64,000 bases of DNA from JAFAGX01 sp035622175 (GTDB taxonomy: Bacteria > Acidobacteriota > Terriglobia > Terriglobales > Acidobacteriaceae): the NCBI GenBank assembly GCA_035622175.1, contig DASPVV010000049.1, forward strand, positions 17,506-81,505, read 5' to 3'. Each line of letters opens with the position of its first letter. Positions within the stretch are counted from its first letter, which is position 1. A program made the translations under genes and the position numbers. The notes under the pieces were generated by a model that was not told the DNA's origin, did not search any database, and saw only the letters and a program-made list of their open reading frames with translations. This document shows positions 26,172-34,428 of the stretch, piece by piece.

Positions 26172-27709
26172 TTCTCGAAGTTCCTCCAGCGCCGACCGTC
26201 ACGCTCCAGCAGTTCGTCGGCTTCCCTCGGCCCCCAGGTGCCGGCAGCGTAGTTGGGAAAGTTCCGCGGGGGCAGCGCTTTCCAGACGTCGAGCACCGGG
26301 CTCACTACACACCATCCCGCTTCCACCATGTCGGCCCGTTGAAATAAAGTTGCGTCACCGATCATCGAATCGTGCAAGAGCCGTTCGTACCCTGTACTCG
26401 ATTGCGTGCCGAAGTAGTCGTGGTACTCAAAATTCATGTCGACGGCTCCCAGCCGCATAATGGGCCCGGGAACCTTGGCGGCGAACTGCAAGGAGATACC
26501 TTCCTCCGGCTGGATATGGAGCACCAGTTGATTGGGCATGAGGTTCTCGACCGGAGTGTCGCGGAACAAAACAAACGGAGCACGCCGAAACTGAATGACA
26601 ATATGCGTGTTCTGCGCCAGAAGACGCTTCCCGGTGCGCAAATAGAACGGAACATCCGCCCACCGCCAGTTATCGATGGCCAGCTTCATGGCGACGAAGG
26701 TTTCCGTCTTGGAATCGGGAGGCACGTCCTCCTCCTCTCGATAACCTGGAACCCTTTGTGCCCGCTCGATGCCCGAGTCGTATTGTCCCCGCACCGTGCG
26801 GCTGAGCACCTCTTCCGCGCTCAACGGCTGAATCGCGTGCAAGATCTTGGCCTGTTCATCACGCACGGCATTGGCCTGAAAGGAGATGGGGGGTTCCATG
26901 GCAGTCAAGCTGATGAGCTGCATGATGTGATTGGGAACCATGTCCCGCAACGCCCCAGCATGATCATAGTAGCTGCCGCGCTGTTCGACTCCCACCGTCT
27001 CGGACACCGAGATTTGCACATGATCGATGTAGCGCCGATTCCATATGGGTTCGAAGATTCCGTTAGCGAAGCGGAATGCCAAGATGTTCTGCACGGTTTC
27101 TTTGCCCAAGTAATGGTCGATGCGATAGATCTGCTTTTCGCTGGCCACCTTCAGAAGCTGCTGGTTGAGGGCTCTCGCCGATTCGAGATCGTGCCCAAAT
27201 GGCTTCTCGACAATAATCCGCCGCCAATGCTGGCCATCTTCCCCGGTGAGGCCCACGGCAGACAACTGCCCGACAATCGCAGCAAAGAACTGGGGCGCGG
27301 TCGCCAGGTAGAAGAGGCAATTTCCCTGGGTGGAGTGATCCTTCTCGACCTTGCTCAGGAAGTCTTTCAGTTGCAAGTAGATGTTGCGGTTGTCAAACTC
27401 CCCGGTGAGGTAATAGACCCTGCCCAGGAACCACTCGATCACGTCTTGGTCGGCATCGGCTCCGGCATAGTGGGTGAGGTCCTCGGTCACCGACTGGCGG
27501 AATTGTTCTGTGGACATCGCTCCATGAGAAAGCCCGAGGATGGCAAACTCGCGGGACAACAACTGTTGCCTGGCCAGGTTATAGAGCGCGGGAATGAGCT
27601 TGCGCCGGGTGAGATCGCCGGCAGCCCCAAAGATGACCATCACGCAGGGGTCCCCGGGTCTGCCCGAGCGCGCTGGCTGAGTCAGGGAGATTTGGGCTGT
27701 GTCGAGCAT
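26168..27709 (-). CDS. zwf: Glucose-6-phosphate 1-dehydrogenase
   Basis: A 513-residue protein with ATG 27709 preferred, as GAGGTAG lies upstream; the frame is open to 27754. NAD(P)-binding motif MVIFGAAGDLTRRKL near the N-terminus, catalytic site RIDHYLGKETVQN, and the substrate-binding IVEKPFGHDL and VDMNFEYHDYFG segments are all present. It oxidises glucose-6-phosphate to 6-phosphogluconolactone, the first oxidative pentose-phosphate step. It lies between gnd (77 bases upstream) and glk (overlapping). No 6-phosphogluconolactonase gene is in the window. Confidence 0.95.
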   Translation of the reverse strand: MLDTAQISLTQPARSGRPGDPCVMVIFGAAGDLTRRKLIPALYNLARQQLLSREFAILGLSHGAMSTEQFRQSVTEDLTHYAGADADQDVIEWFLGRVYYLTGEFDNRNIYLQLKDFLSKVEKDHSTQGNCLFYLATAPQFFAAIVGQLSAVGLTGEDGQHWRRIIVEKPFGHDLESARALNQQLLKVASEKQIYRIDHYLGKETVQNILAFRFANGIFEPIWNRRYIDHVQISVSETVGVEQRGSYYDHAGALRDMVPNHIMQLISLTAMEPPISFQANAVRDEQAKILHAIQPLSAEEVLSRTVRGQYDSGIERAQRVPGYREEEDVPPDSKTETFVAMKLAIDNWRWADVPFYLRTGKRLLAQNTHIVIQFRRAPFVLFRDTPVENLMPNQLVLHIQPEEGISLQFAAKVPGPIMRLGAVDMNFEYHDYFGTQSSTGYERLLHDSMIGDATLFQRADMVEAGWCVVSPVLDVWKALPPRNFPNYAAGTWGPREADELLERDGRRWRNFEK

Positions 27710-27786
27710 CGTTCTACCTCGTGGGCTTTCCTCGTATCTTACCGTGCTGGCCATGGGAACCTAACCGAAGGACTAGAACAGATCTC

Positions 27787-28776
27787 CTAAGCCATCTGGC
27801 TGGTCACCGGCTCCACATGACCTCCGAACTTCTGCCGCATGGCCGAGAGCACCTTCTCGGCAAAGGTGTGCTGCTGACGCGAGCGGAAGCGGGTAAACAG
27901 GGCGGCGGAGAGTACATCGACGGGGACGGCTTCGGCAATCGCCGCCTCAATCGTCCAGCGCCCCTCGCCGGAATCCTCGACGAAGCCGGTGTATTCTGAG
28001 AGTGTAGGACTCTCTGCCAGGGCCGTCGCGGTCAAGTCCAGGAGCCAGGAACTGATGACGCTCCCTCGTCTCCACATTTCAGCAATGTCTGCCAGAGCCA
28101 GCGGGTAACGTTGTTCCTCCGGCAATTGCTGGCTGGCGGCGTTACGAAGGATGTCAAACCCCTCGGCGTAAGCCTGCATGAGCCCGTACTCGATGCCGTT
28201 GTGCACCATCTTGACGAAATGGCCTGCCCCGCTCGGCCCACAGTAAAGGTAGCCTGCTTCGGCCGTGCCCGCCTGGTTTTCCCGTCCAGGCGTGGCCGCG
28301 ATATCTCCTCGCCCGGGAGCTAGGGTCTTGAGAATAGGATCCAAGTAGGCGACCACCTCTTTGGGTCCTCCGATCATCATGCAATATCCGCGCTCCAAAC
28401 CCCACACACCACCGCTCGTTCCCACATCGACATAGTGAATTCCCTTGGCTTTAAGCTGTTGGGACCGTCGGATGTCGTCCTTGAAGTAAGAATTCCCTCC
28501 ATCGATGAGAATATCCCCCGCTTGCATTTTTGCCGCGAGCGCCTGGACGGTCTGTTCCGTTGCATGGCCGGCTGGCACCATCAGCCACGCTACCCTGGGT
28601 TTCCCCAGTTTGCTGGCCAAATCGACCAGCGAAGTCGAAGCCAGGGCACCTTCCGCGGCCATGTGCTTCACCGGCTCGGAGCTGAGGTCGCTCACTACGA
28701 CCTCATGCCCTCCCCGCAACAGCCGCCGTGCCATGTTGGCGCCCATACGCCCCAGACCGATCATTCCCACTCTCAT
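27787..28776 (-). CDS. gnd: 6-phosphogluconate dehydrogenase, short (GndA/YqeC-type)
   Basis: A 329-residue protein, shorter than the ~470-residue classical Gnd, as in the decarboxylating subfamily found in many Gram-positives and acidobacteria. Features: MRVGMIGLGRMGANMARRLL (cofactor Rossmann motif), IDGGNSYFKDD, DVGTSGGVWGLERGYCMMIGG (substrate binding) and KMVHNGIEYGLMQAYAEGFD (catalytic lysine region). It makes ribulose-5-phosphate and CO2. The aspartate-rich beta-2 end (VVSDLSSE) suggests preference for NAD, which I infer only from family behaviour. It starts 9 bases after the transaldolase gene. Confidence 0.92.
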   Translation of the reverse strand: MRVGMIGLGRMGANMARRLLRGGHEVVVSDLSSEPVKHMAAEGALASTSLVDLASKLGKPRVAWLMVPAGHATEQTVQALAAKMQAGDILIDGGNSYFKDDIRRSQQLKAKGIHYVDVGTSGGVWGLERGYCMMIGGPKEVVAYLDPILKTLAPGRGDIAATPGRENQAGTAEAGYLYCGPSGAGHFVKMVHNGIEYGLMQAYAEGFDILRNAASQQLPEEQRYPLALADIAEMWRRGSVISSWLLDLTATALAESPTLSEYTGFVEDSGEGRWTIEAAIAEAVPVDVLSAALFTRFRSRQQHTFAEKVLSAMRQKFGGHVEPVTSQMA

Positions 28777-28785
28777 GCTTGTTCC

Positions 28786-29949
28786 TTACTTAGACGCCTG
28801 CGAACTGGCTTCCACGGCTTTGAGCAGCGTGGTGAAGGAATCCGCAAACAGCCGAACTCCATCATGGGTCAGCTTGTCGGTAACTTCTCTGATCGAGATC
28901 CCTGTTCGTGCCAGCCTTTCCATGGTTTGATTGGCTGATTCGAGATCTTCCGTCAAACTCGCGCGCGCCCGCCCGTGATCGCGGTAAGCATCCATGGTGG
29001 CTGGCGGCATGGTATTCACCGTGTCGGGGCCGATCAGCTCTTCGACGTACATCACATCGCGGTATTTCGGATTCTTGGTACTAGTACTGGCCCAGAGCAC
29101 GCGCTGTGTTCTTGCACCTTGCCTGGCCAGTTGTTCCCACCGCGCGCCGCGGAAGATTCGCTGATAGCGTTGATAAGTCTGTTTTCCGTTGGCGATTGCC
29201 ACTTTGCCCAGGATGCTCTCGAGTGTGGTTTTCTGCCCTTCCCCGCTTGCCGTCTTGAGGCGGTCTTGCGCTATCGAGTCCACCAGGGTGTCGATGCGGC
29301 TAATGAAGAAGCTGGCCACACTCCCGATTCTGCTAACATCTCCGCCCCGCGCCGCAAGCTTCCCCAGACCGGCGATGTAAGCTTCGGCCACCTGCTCGTA
29401 GACTTCCTGGGCAAACAACAGGGTGACGTTGATATTGATGGCTTCACTCGTGAGCTGCTCGAAGGCGGGGATGCCTTCTTGGGTCCCGGGAACCTTGATC
29501 ATGACATTTTCACGGCCTACGGCCTTCCACAACCGACGCGCTTCCTGCAAGGTCGCCTCGGTATCGTGGGCCAGGAAGGGAGAAACTTCCAGGCTGACAT
29601 AACCGTCCCTCCGGCGGGTGCTCTCGTACACCGGCCGCAGGCCATCGGCTGCATCCTGAATATCGCGTATCGCCAGAAGCTCGTAGCGGCCTCGGGCATC
29701 GAGATCCGTCCTGCGGGCTAAGTCCTTCAACCGATCCGAGTAGTACGTGCTTTCGACAATGGCCTTTTCAAAGATCGACGGGTTCGAGGTCATGCCCGCG
29801 AGACCATCTTCTTCCATCAATCGCTTGAGTTCCCCGGTCTCGATCAGGTCGCGTCGGATATAGTCCAGCCATACCGCCTGTCCGAGCTTCGAGAGGGCCT
29901 TCAAAGGGTTCGTGGCTTTTTCCTTTTCCAGAATTCCAGTGGGCTGCAT
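28786..29949 (-). CDS. tal: Transaldolase
   Basis: A 387-residue protein. N-terminal QAVWLDYIRRDLIETGELKRL and GMTSNPSIFEKAI are the family signature; the Schiff-base lysine lies in ENVMIKVPGTQEGIPA, followed by NVTLLFAQEVYEQVAEAYI and FFISRIDTLVDS. C-terminal RVLWASTSTKNPKYRDVMYVEEL is also characteristic. It is the long bacterial subfamily (TalA-type in acidobacteria and cyanobacteria). It exchanges dihydroxyacetone units between sugar phosphates. It lies 50 bases behind the transketolase gene, in the same operon. Confidence 0.94.
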   Translation of the reverse strand: MQPTGILEKEKATNPLKALSKLGQAVWLDYIRRDLIETGELKRLMEEDGLAGMTSNPSIFEKAIVESTYYSDRLKDLARRTDLDARGRYELLAIRDIQDAADGLRPVYESTRRRDGYVSLEVSPFLAHDTEATLQEARRLWKAVGRENVMIKVPGTQEGIPAFEQLTSEAININVTLLFAQEVYEQVAEAYIAGLGKLAARGGDVSRIGSVASFFISRIDTLVDSIAQDRLKTASGEGQKTTLESILGKVAIANGKQTYQRYQRIFRGARWEQLARQGARTQRVLWASTSTKNPKYRDVMYVEELIGPDTVNTMPPATMDAYRDHGRARASLTEDLESANQTMERLARTGISIREVTDKLTHDGVRLFADSFTTLLKAVEASSQASK

Positions 29950-29999
29950 ACTAACCTCTAGATTGAAATCGACTTCAGCTTAGCAGTTCTGCGACATGG

Positions 30000-32081
30000 C
30001 TATTTCGACTCCGCGATGGCCTCCCGTGCCGCTTCGACCACCTTCTCGGGAGTGAATCCGAATTTCCGGAACACATCTTTGCCGGGCGCGGAAGCGCCAA
30101 AGCGGTGCATGCCAATCGTCTTCCCGTTGGGGCCAACATAACGGTCCCAACCCAAGGTGGAGGCTGCCTCTACCGCCACACGGGCCTTCAGCGGTGCGGG
30201 CAGAACATGATTGCGGTATTGTTCGCTCTGCTCTTCAAAAAGGCTCCAGCAAGGCATGCTGACCACGCGCACCTTAATTCCTTCGGACTGCAGTTGCTGG
30301 CAGGCGGCCAGGCAAAGGCTCACTTCACTTCCTGTCCCCATCAGAATGACTTCTGGTTGTCCGTTGGGCGGGTCGGCCAAAATATACCCTCCTTTGGCTA
30401 GACCTGACGCGGATCCATACTTCGACCGGTCGAAGGTGGGGAGAGCCTGGCGGGTCAGCACCAGCGCTGTTGGCCTATGCTTCAGAGGAAGGATCACCTT
30501 CCAAGCTTCCACCACTTCATTGGCGTCGGCAGGCCGAATCACCAGCAGATTCGGCATGGCCCGCAATTGCGCCAGCTGCTCGATCGGTTGGTGCGTCGGA
30601 CCATCCTCCCCCAAGCCTATGGAATCGTGGGTGTAGATGAAAACGCTAGGGATCTCCATGAGCGCCGCCAGGCGGACGGCGGGCTTCATGTAGTCGTTGA
30701 AATTGAAGAAGGTTCCGCCATACGAGCGCAGTTTGGCGAGGGCCAATCCGTTCACGGCGGCTGCCATGCCGTGTTCGCGAACCCCGAAGTGCAGATTTCG
30801 TCCGCCATAGCTGCCGGCCTGGAAGTCGCCCGCGCCCTCGAACTTGAGCCGGGTGCGGTCCGAGGTTGCCAAATCGGCTGAACCACCGATGAGCCAGGGG
30901 AGGCGCTGCGCTACTTGATTGAGGACCTTTCCCGAACTGTCCCGCGTGGCCATGCCTTTCGCATCGGCGGGAAATTGCGGCAGGTCCCGATCCCAGCCGG
31001 GAGGAAGTTCGCGGTGCTCCATCCCCGCGATCTGCTCTGCGAGCTCGGGGAATCGCCTTGCATATTCGGCATACAGTTGCATCCAGTTTTCCCTCAGTTC
31101 GTGCCCGCGCCGGCCAATGCCCTGCTCAAAATGCTCCAGAACCCCGTCGGGAACCAGGAACTTCGAATCTTCCGGCCAACCATACGACCGCTTCGCCAGA
31201 CGCGCTTCTTCCTCGCCAAGAGGCTCTCCGTGAGCCGCATTGGTGTCTTGCTTGTGGGGAGCTCCATAACCGATGTGGCTGTGGACCCTAATCAGAGTTG
31301 GCCCTTCCGTGGTCTGCTGGAACCGGCGATAGGCATTGTCTAACGCATCCAGATCGTTCGCATCGGCTACGTCCGTGACCGTCCAGCCGTAGGCGGAAAA
31401 GCGCTTCCCGACATCCTCGCTCAAGGACCAGGCAGCGGGGCCGTCCAGGGTGACGCGATTGTCGTCATAAATCCAGCACAGGTTGGCCAGCTTCAAGTGC
31501 CCAGCCAGGGATGCCGCCTCGCTGCCCACGCCTTCCATGATGTCGCCGTCCCCACAAAAGGCATAGACATTGTAGTTGAATATCTGAAAGCCAGGACGGT
31601 TGAGATGGGCGGCTCGCCACCGGCTGCCGATCGCCATGCCAACACTGGTTCCAACTCCCTGACCGAGCGGACCGGTGGTGGTTTCAATCCCACCGGCGAT
31701 GCGGTATTCGGGGTGGCCAGGGGTCTTGCTATCCAGTTGGCGAAACCGCTTGATGTCTTCTAAGCTGATGGCGAATTCGCCGGTGGACTCATATTCAGGG
31801 TTGGTGCCGCGAACCCGGGTCAGGTACAAGATCGCGTACAGCAACATGGACGCATGCCCGTTGGAAAGCACGAACCGGTCACGATCGGGCCACGTCGGAT
31901 CTTGGGGATCGAAACGTAGGAAGTGCTGCCACAGCATGTACGCCACGGGAGCCAACCCCATGGGGGCGCCGGGGTGTCCGGAATTGGCCTGCTCGACCGC
32001 GTCGATGGCCAGCGTACGGATGGTGTTGATGCTCAGGGTTGCCAACTGTTTGCTGGTCAGGATTTGCTCACTCACTGCCAT
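30000..32081 (-). CDS. tkt: Transketolase
   Basis: A 693-residue protein of normal length. Ribosome binding site GAGGAG precedes ATG 32081. Features: NTIRTLAIDAVEQANSGHPG (N-terminal signature), GPLGQGVGTSVGMAIG, thiamine-diphosphate motif GDGDIMEGVGSEAASLAGHL ... DDNRVTLDG, catalytic glutamate region FGVREHGMAA and THDSIGLGEDGPTHQPIEQL. It transfers two-carbon units between sugar phosphates and links the pathway to glycolysis. It is the first gene of the tkt-tal-gnd-zwf-glk operon, so the promoter should lie in 32082-32474. Confidence 0.95.
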   Translation of the reverse strand: MAVSEQILTSKQLATLSINTIRTLAIDAVEQANSGHPGAPMGLAPVAYMLWQHFLRFDPQDPTWPDRDRFVLSNGHASMLLYAILYLTRVRGTNPEYESTGEFAISLEDIKRFRQLDSKTPGHPEYRIAGGIETTTGPLGQGVGTSVGMAIGSRWRAAHLNRPGFQIFNYNVYAFCGDGDIMEGVGSEAASLAGHLKLANLCWIYDDNRVTLDGPAAWSLSEDVGKRFSAYGWTVTDVADANDLDALDNAYRRFQQTTEGPTLIRVHSHIGYGAPHKQDTNAAHGEPLGEEEARLAKRSYGWPEDSKFLVPDGVLEHFEQGIGRRGHELRENWMQLYAEYARRFPELAEQIAGMEHRELPPGWDRDLPQFPADAKGMATRDSSGKVLNQVAQRLPWLIGGSADLATSDRTRLKFEGAGDFQAGSYGGRNLHFGVREHGMAAAVNGLALAKLRSYGGTFFNFNDYMKPAVRLAALMEIPSVFIYTHDSIGLGEDGPTHQPIEQLAQLRAMPNLLVIRPADANEVVEAWKVILPLKHRPTALVLTRQALPTFDRSKYGSASGLAKGGYILADPPNGQPEVILMGTGSEVSLCLAACQQLQSEGIKVRVVSMPCWSLFEEQSEQYRNHVLPAPLKARVAVEAASTLGWDRYVGPNGKTIGMHRFGASAPGKDVFRKFGFTPEKVVEAAREAIAESK

Positions 32082-32474
32082 AAACGTTTCTCCTCGTTCT
32101 CGAAGATTTTGATGTTCGAGGCGTCTCGAAGTTGCCGCAAAGCGTCGATCATGCAGTGTATCAAGATTGCCACCTGCGTAGGGTTAGAAACCCCAAGATT
32201 GGTTTCCGGGTTGCAAATGGCCTTGGCTCGTTCCCCGGGGGCAAAGAAAACACAAGCCAAAGGCGTAGAGGGAAGGGATGGCCTACTTGCGCGGACCGAT
32301 CGGCGGTGTGAGAGTAAGAGGGGAGAATCGCAGGGAAGCTGGATGGATCGGGTTCGGTCACGCCTTCCCATCTTTCTGTCTCGCATTTACAATCAATGCG
32401 TAACTTCGATCGAGTGGGTGGAGGACGTGCTGCTCTTCTGCGCTTCCTGAATACGCGTACTCGTATGGGCTTCC
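32082..32474. other. Divergent promoter region (tkt / recO)
   Basis: About 390 bases between the minus-strand pentose-phosphate operon and the plus-strand recO gene. It should hold both promoters. No clear operator, riboswitch or small gene recognised. Confidence 0.35.
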
Positions 32475-33218
32475 ATGGCGCTGAAGGAGTCGGAAGCGAT
32501 TGTCCTGCGGTCTTATCCCGTGCGCGAGGCTGACCTGCTGGTCACACTCTTTACCCGCCTGGAAGGCAAAGTTCGCGGGATGGCCCGTGCGGCGAAGAAA
32601 TCCAAGCGGCGGTTTGGCGGGGCGCTAGAGCCGTTAACCTATGTCCGGGCCTATTACGCGGATCGCGAGCCGCGCGAACTGGTGCGGCTGGACGCCTGCG
32701 AAGTCTTAGAGTCGCCGCTTTCGAGCGAAGTGACCTATCCGCGGGCGGTGGCGCTGGGCCACGTGGCGGAATTGCTCGACGAGCTGTTGCCGGATCGTGA
32801 GTCGAATGATCCGGTGTTCCGGCTAACGCTCTCGGTGTTGGCAGGGCTACGCGGCACAGACGTGTGGCTGCCCATTACCTATTTTGAACTTTGGATGACG
32901 CGGTTGATGGGCTATCTGCCAGAACTTTCCGCCTGCATGGTGTGCGGGCGGCTGTTGGACGGGAGCCGGGCGTTTTTTCATGGCTTGTCGGATGGGCTGG
33001 TGTGTCCGAAGGATAAGCGCTTGGCGTCATCGGAGATGTCGGTCACGTCCCGGGCCTGGGCGGCCGAGATGCTTCGCGCTCCGCTCGAGAACTTAGTGAG
33101 AGAGCCGTGGTCGAAAGCGCAAGCTGCGGATCTGCGGAAATTTTTGCTACAAACGTTAGAGCGCCACATTGAGAAGAAGCTGGTGACGACAGGGATGCTC
33201 GAGAAACTCAACACCTAG
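32475..33218 (+). CDS. recO: DNA repair protein RecO
   Basis: A 247-residue protein starting MALKESEAIVLRSYPVREADLLV, the N-terminal OB-fold signature of RecO, with KVRGMARAAKKSKRRFGGALEPL typical of its DNA-binding surface. A cysteine set in SACMVCGRLLDGS and LVCPKDK is the zinc site found in many RecO proteins. It helps load RecA on SSB-coated DNA in the RecFOR pathway. It is followed after 82 bases by glyQ on the same strand. Confidence 0.93.
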   Translation: MALKESEAIVLRSYPVREADLLVTLFTRLEGKVRGMARAAKKSKRRFGGALEPLTYVRAYYADREPRELVRLDACEVLESPLSSEVTYPRAVALGHVAELLDELLPDRESNDPVFRLTLSVLAGLRGTDVWLPITYFELWMTRLMGYLPELSACMVCGRLLDGSRAFFHGLSDGLVCPKDKRLASSEMSVTSRAWAAEMLRAPLENLVREPWSKAQAADLRKFLLQTLERHIEKKLVTTGMLEKLNT

Positions 33219-33300
33219 CGATTTTGAATCGCCAGGGAGCCGCTAGGATGTTTGCGAGCACCCTCTTGCGAAGCCTGAGCTCCGGCAGGGATAAAAGTTT

Positions 33301-34314
33301 GTGACCTCCTCCAAGTCAAACCCGCCGACTTTCCAGGGCCTCATTCTGCGGCTCGAGCAGTTCTGGGCGGATCGCGGATGTGTGCTCGGGCAACCTTATG
33401 ATCTTGAAGTCGGCGCCGGGACGATGGCGCCGCAAACCTTCCTGCGAGTTCTCGGCCCCCAGCCCTACAAGGTGGCGTATCTGCAGCCTTCGCGGCGGCC
33501 TGCCGACGGACGCTATGGCGAGAATCCCAATCGCCTTTACAAACACCTGCAGTTGCAGGTGATTCTTAAGCCTCCGCCGGTGAACGTGCAGCAGCTCTAT
33601 TTGGAGTCTCTGGGCGCCATGGGAATCGATCTGCGCCAGCATGACATCAAGTTTGAAGAAGACAACTGGGAAGCTCCAACTCTGAGTGCCTGGGGCGTCG
33701 GCTGGCAAGTCATGCTGGACGGTTTAGAGGTCACACAATTCACCTATTTCCAGCAGTGTGGAAGCCTGGCGCTCGACCCGATCTCGGCCGAGCTCACCTA
33801 CGGTCTGGAGCGAATTGCGGCATTCCTGCAGGATGTCGATTCGATTTACGACATCGTGTGGGCGCGCGATCCGGAAACCGGCCGGCCCACGACCTATGCC
33901 GATGTGCGGCTGGCCGAGGAGGAGCAGTTTTCCGTCTACAATTTCGAAACCGCCGACGTAAGCAAAACCTGGAAGCACTTTGAGTTCTACGAGGCCGAAT
34001 GCAAGGCACTGCTTGATGGCTACGACGCCCGCAAAGGTAAGAAGTCACACGACGGCAGCCCTCGGGACCAAAGGCGCTTTCCCCTGCTTCCGGCTTACGA
34101 TCTCTGCCTGAAGTGCTCCCACTTATTCAATATCCTCGATGCCCGCGGCGCCATTTCCGTCACCGAGCGCGTGGGAGTCATCGCCCGCGTGCGGGCCTTG
34201 GCGGTGCGGATTGCCAACGCCTACGTGGACCAGCAGAGCGAACCAAGTGCGGAGGAGGAGCCCGAGCCACAACCGAGGGCGAAAAAGCTGGCGGTCATGC
34301 CGGTCACCCGGTGA
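33301..34314 (+). CDS. glyQ: Glycyl-tRNA synthetase alpha subunit
   Basis: A 337-residue protein with a GTG start. The catalytic subunit signatures are present: TFQGLILRLEQFWADRGCVLGQPYDLEVGAGTM is unmistakable by its opening (LILRLEQFW) and by GAGTMAPQTF, then YLQPSRRPADGRYGENPNRL, and SYLQQ-like CGSLALDPISAELTYGLERI. It carries the ATP and glycine sites of the alpha2-beta2 enzyme. A proline/glutamate-rich tail of ~30 residues (SAEEEPEPQPRAKK) extends past the usual end. The beta-subunit gene follows after 114 bases. Confidence 0.95.
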   Translation: MTSSKSNPPTFQGLILRLEQFWADRGCVLGQPYDLEVGAGTMAPQTFLRVLGPQPYKVAYLQPSRRPADGRYGENPNRLYKHLQLQVILKPPPVNVQQLYLESLGAMGIDLRQHDIKFEEDNWEAPTLSAWGVGWQVMLDGLEVTQFTYFQQCGSLALDPISAELTYGLERIAAFLQDVDSIYDIVWARDPETGRPTTYADVRLAEEEQFSVYNFETADVSKTWKHFEFYEAECKALLDGYDARKGKKSHDGSPRDQRRFPLLPAYDLCLKCSHLFNILDARGAISVTERVGVIARVRALAVRIANAYVDQQSEPSAEEEPEPQPRAKKLAVMPVTR

Positions 34315-34428
34315 ACCGTCCCTTGGGGGGATGATTCGAAGTGTCCTCGCGACCATCAGTCGAGAATCAGCGCAGGCCGGGGTTTTGTAGTGAGGTTCCC
34401 CGGTTTGCGAGAATTGGTTTTTCCGAAG

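Noticed and set aside
26372..27790. 472-codon plus-strand open frame opposite zwf
   Set aside because: An antisense shadow; zwf has complete catalytic motifs on the other strand.
33219..33300. T-box or glycine riboswitch before glyQ
   Set aside because: Only 82 bases lie between recO and glyQ, with a small hairpin GCGATT-TTG-AATCGC and no T-box or glycine-aptamer features.
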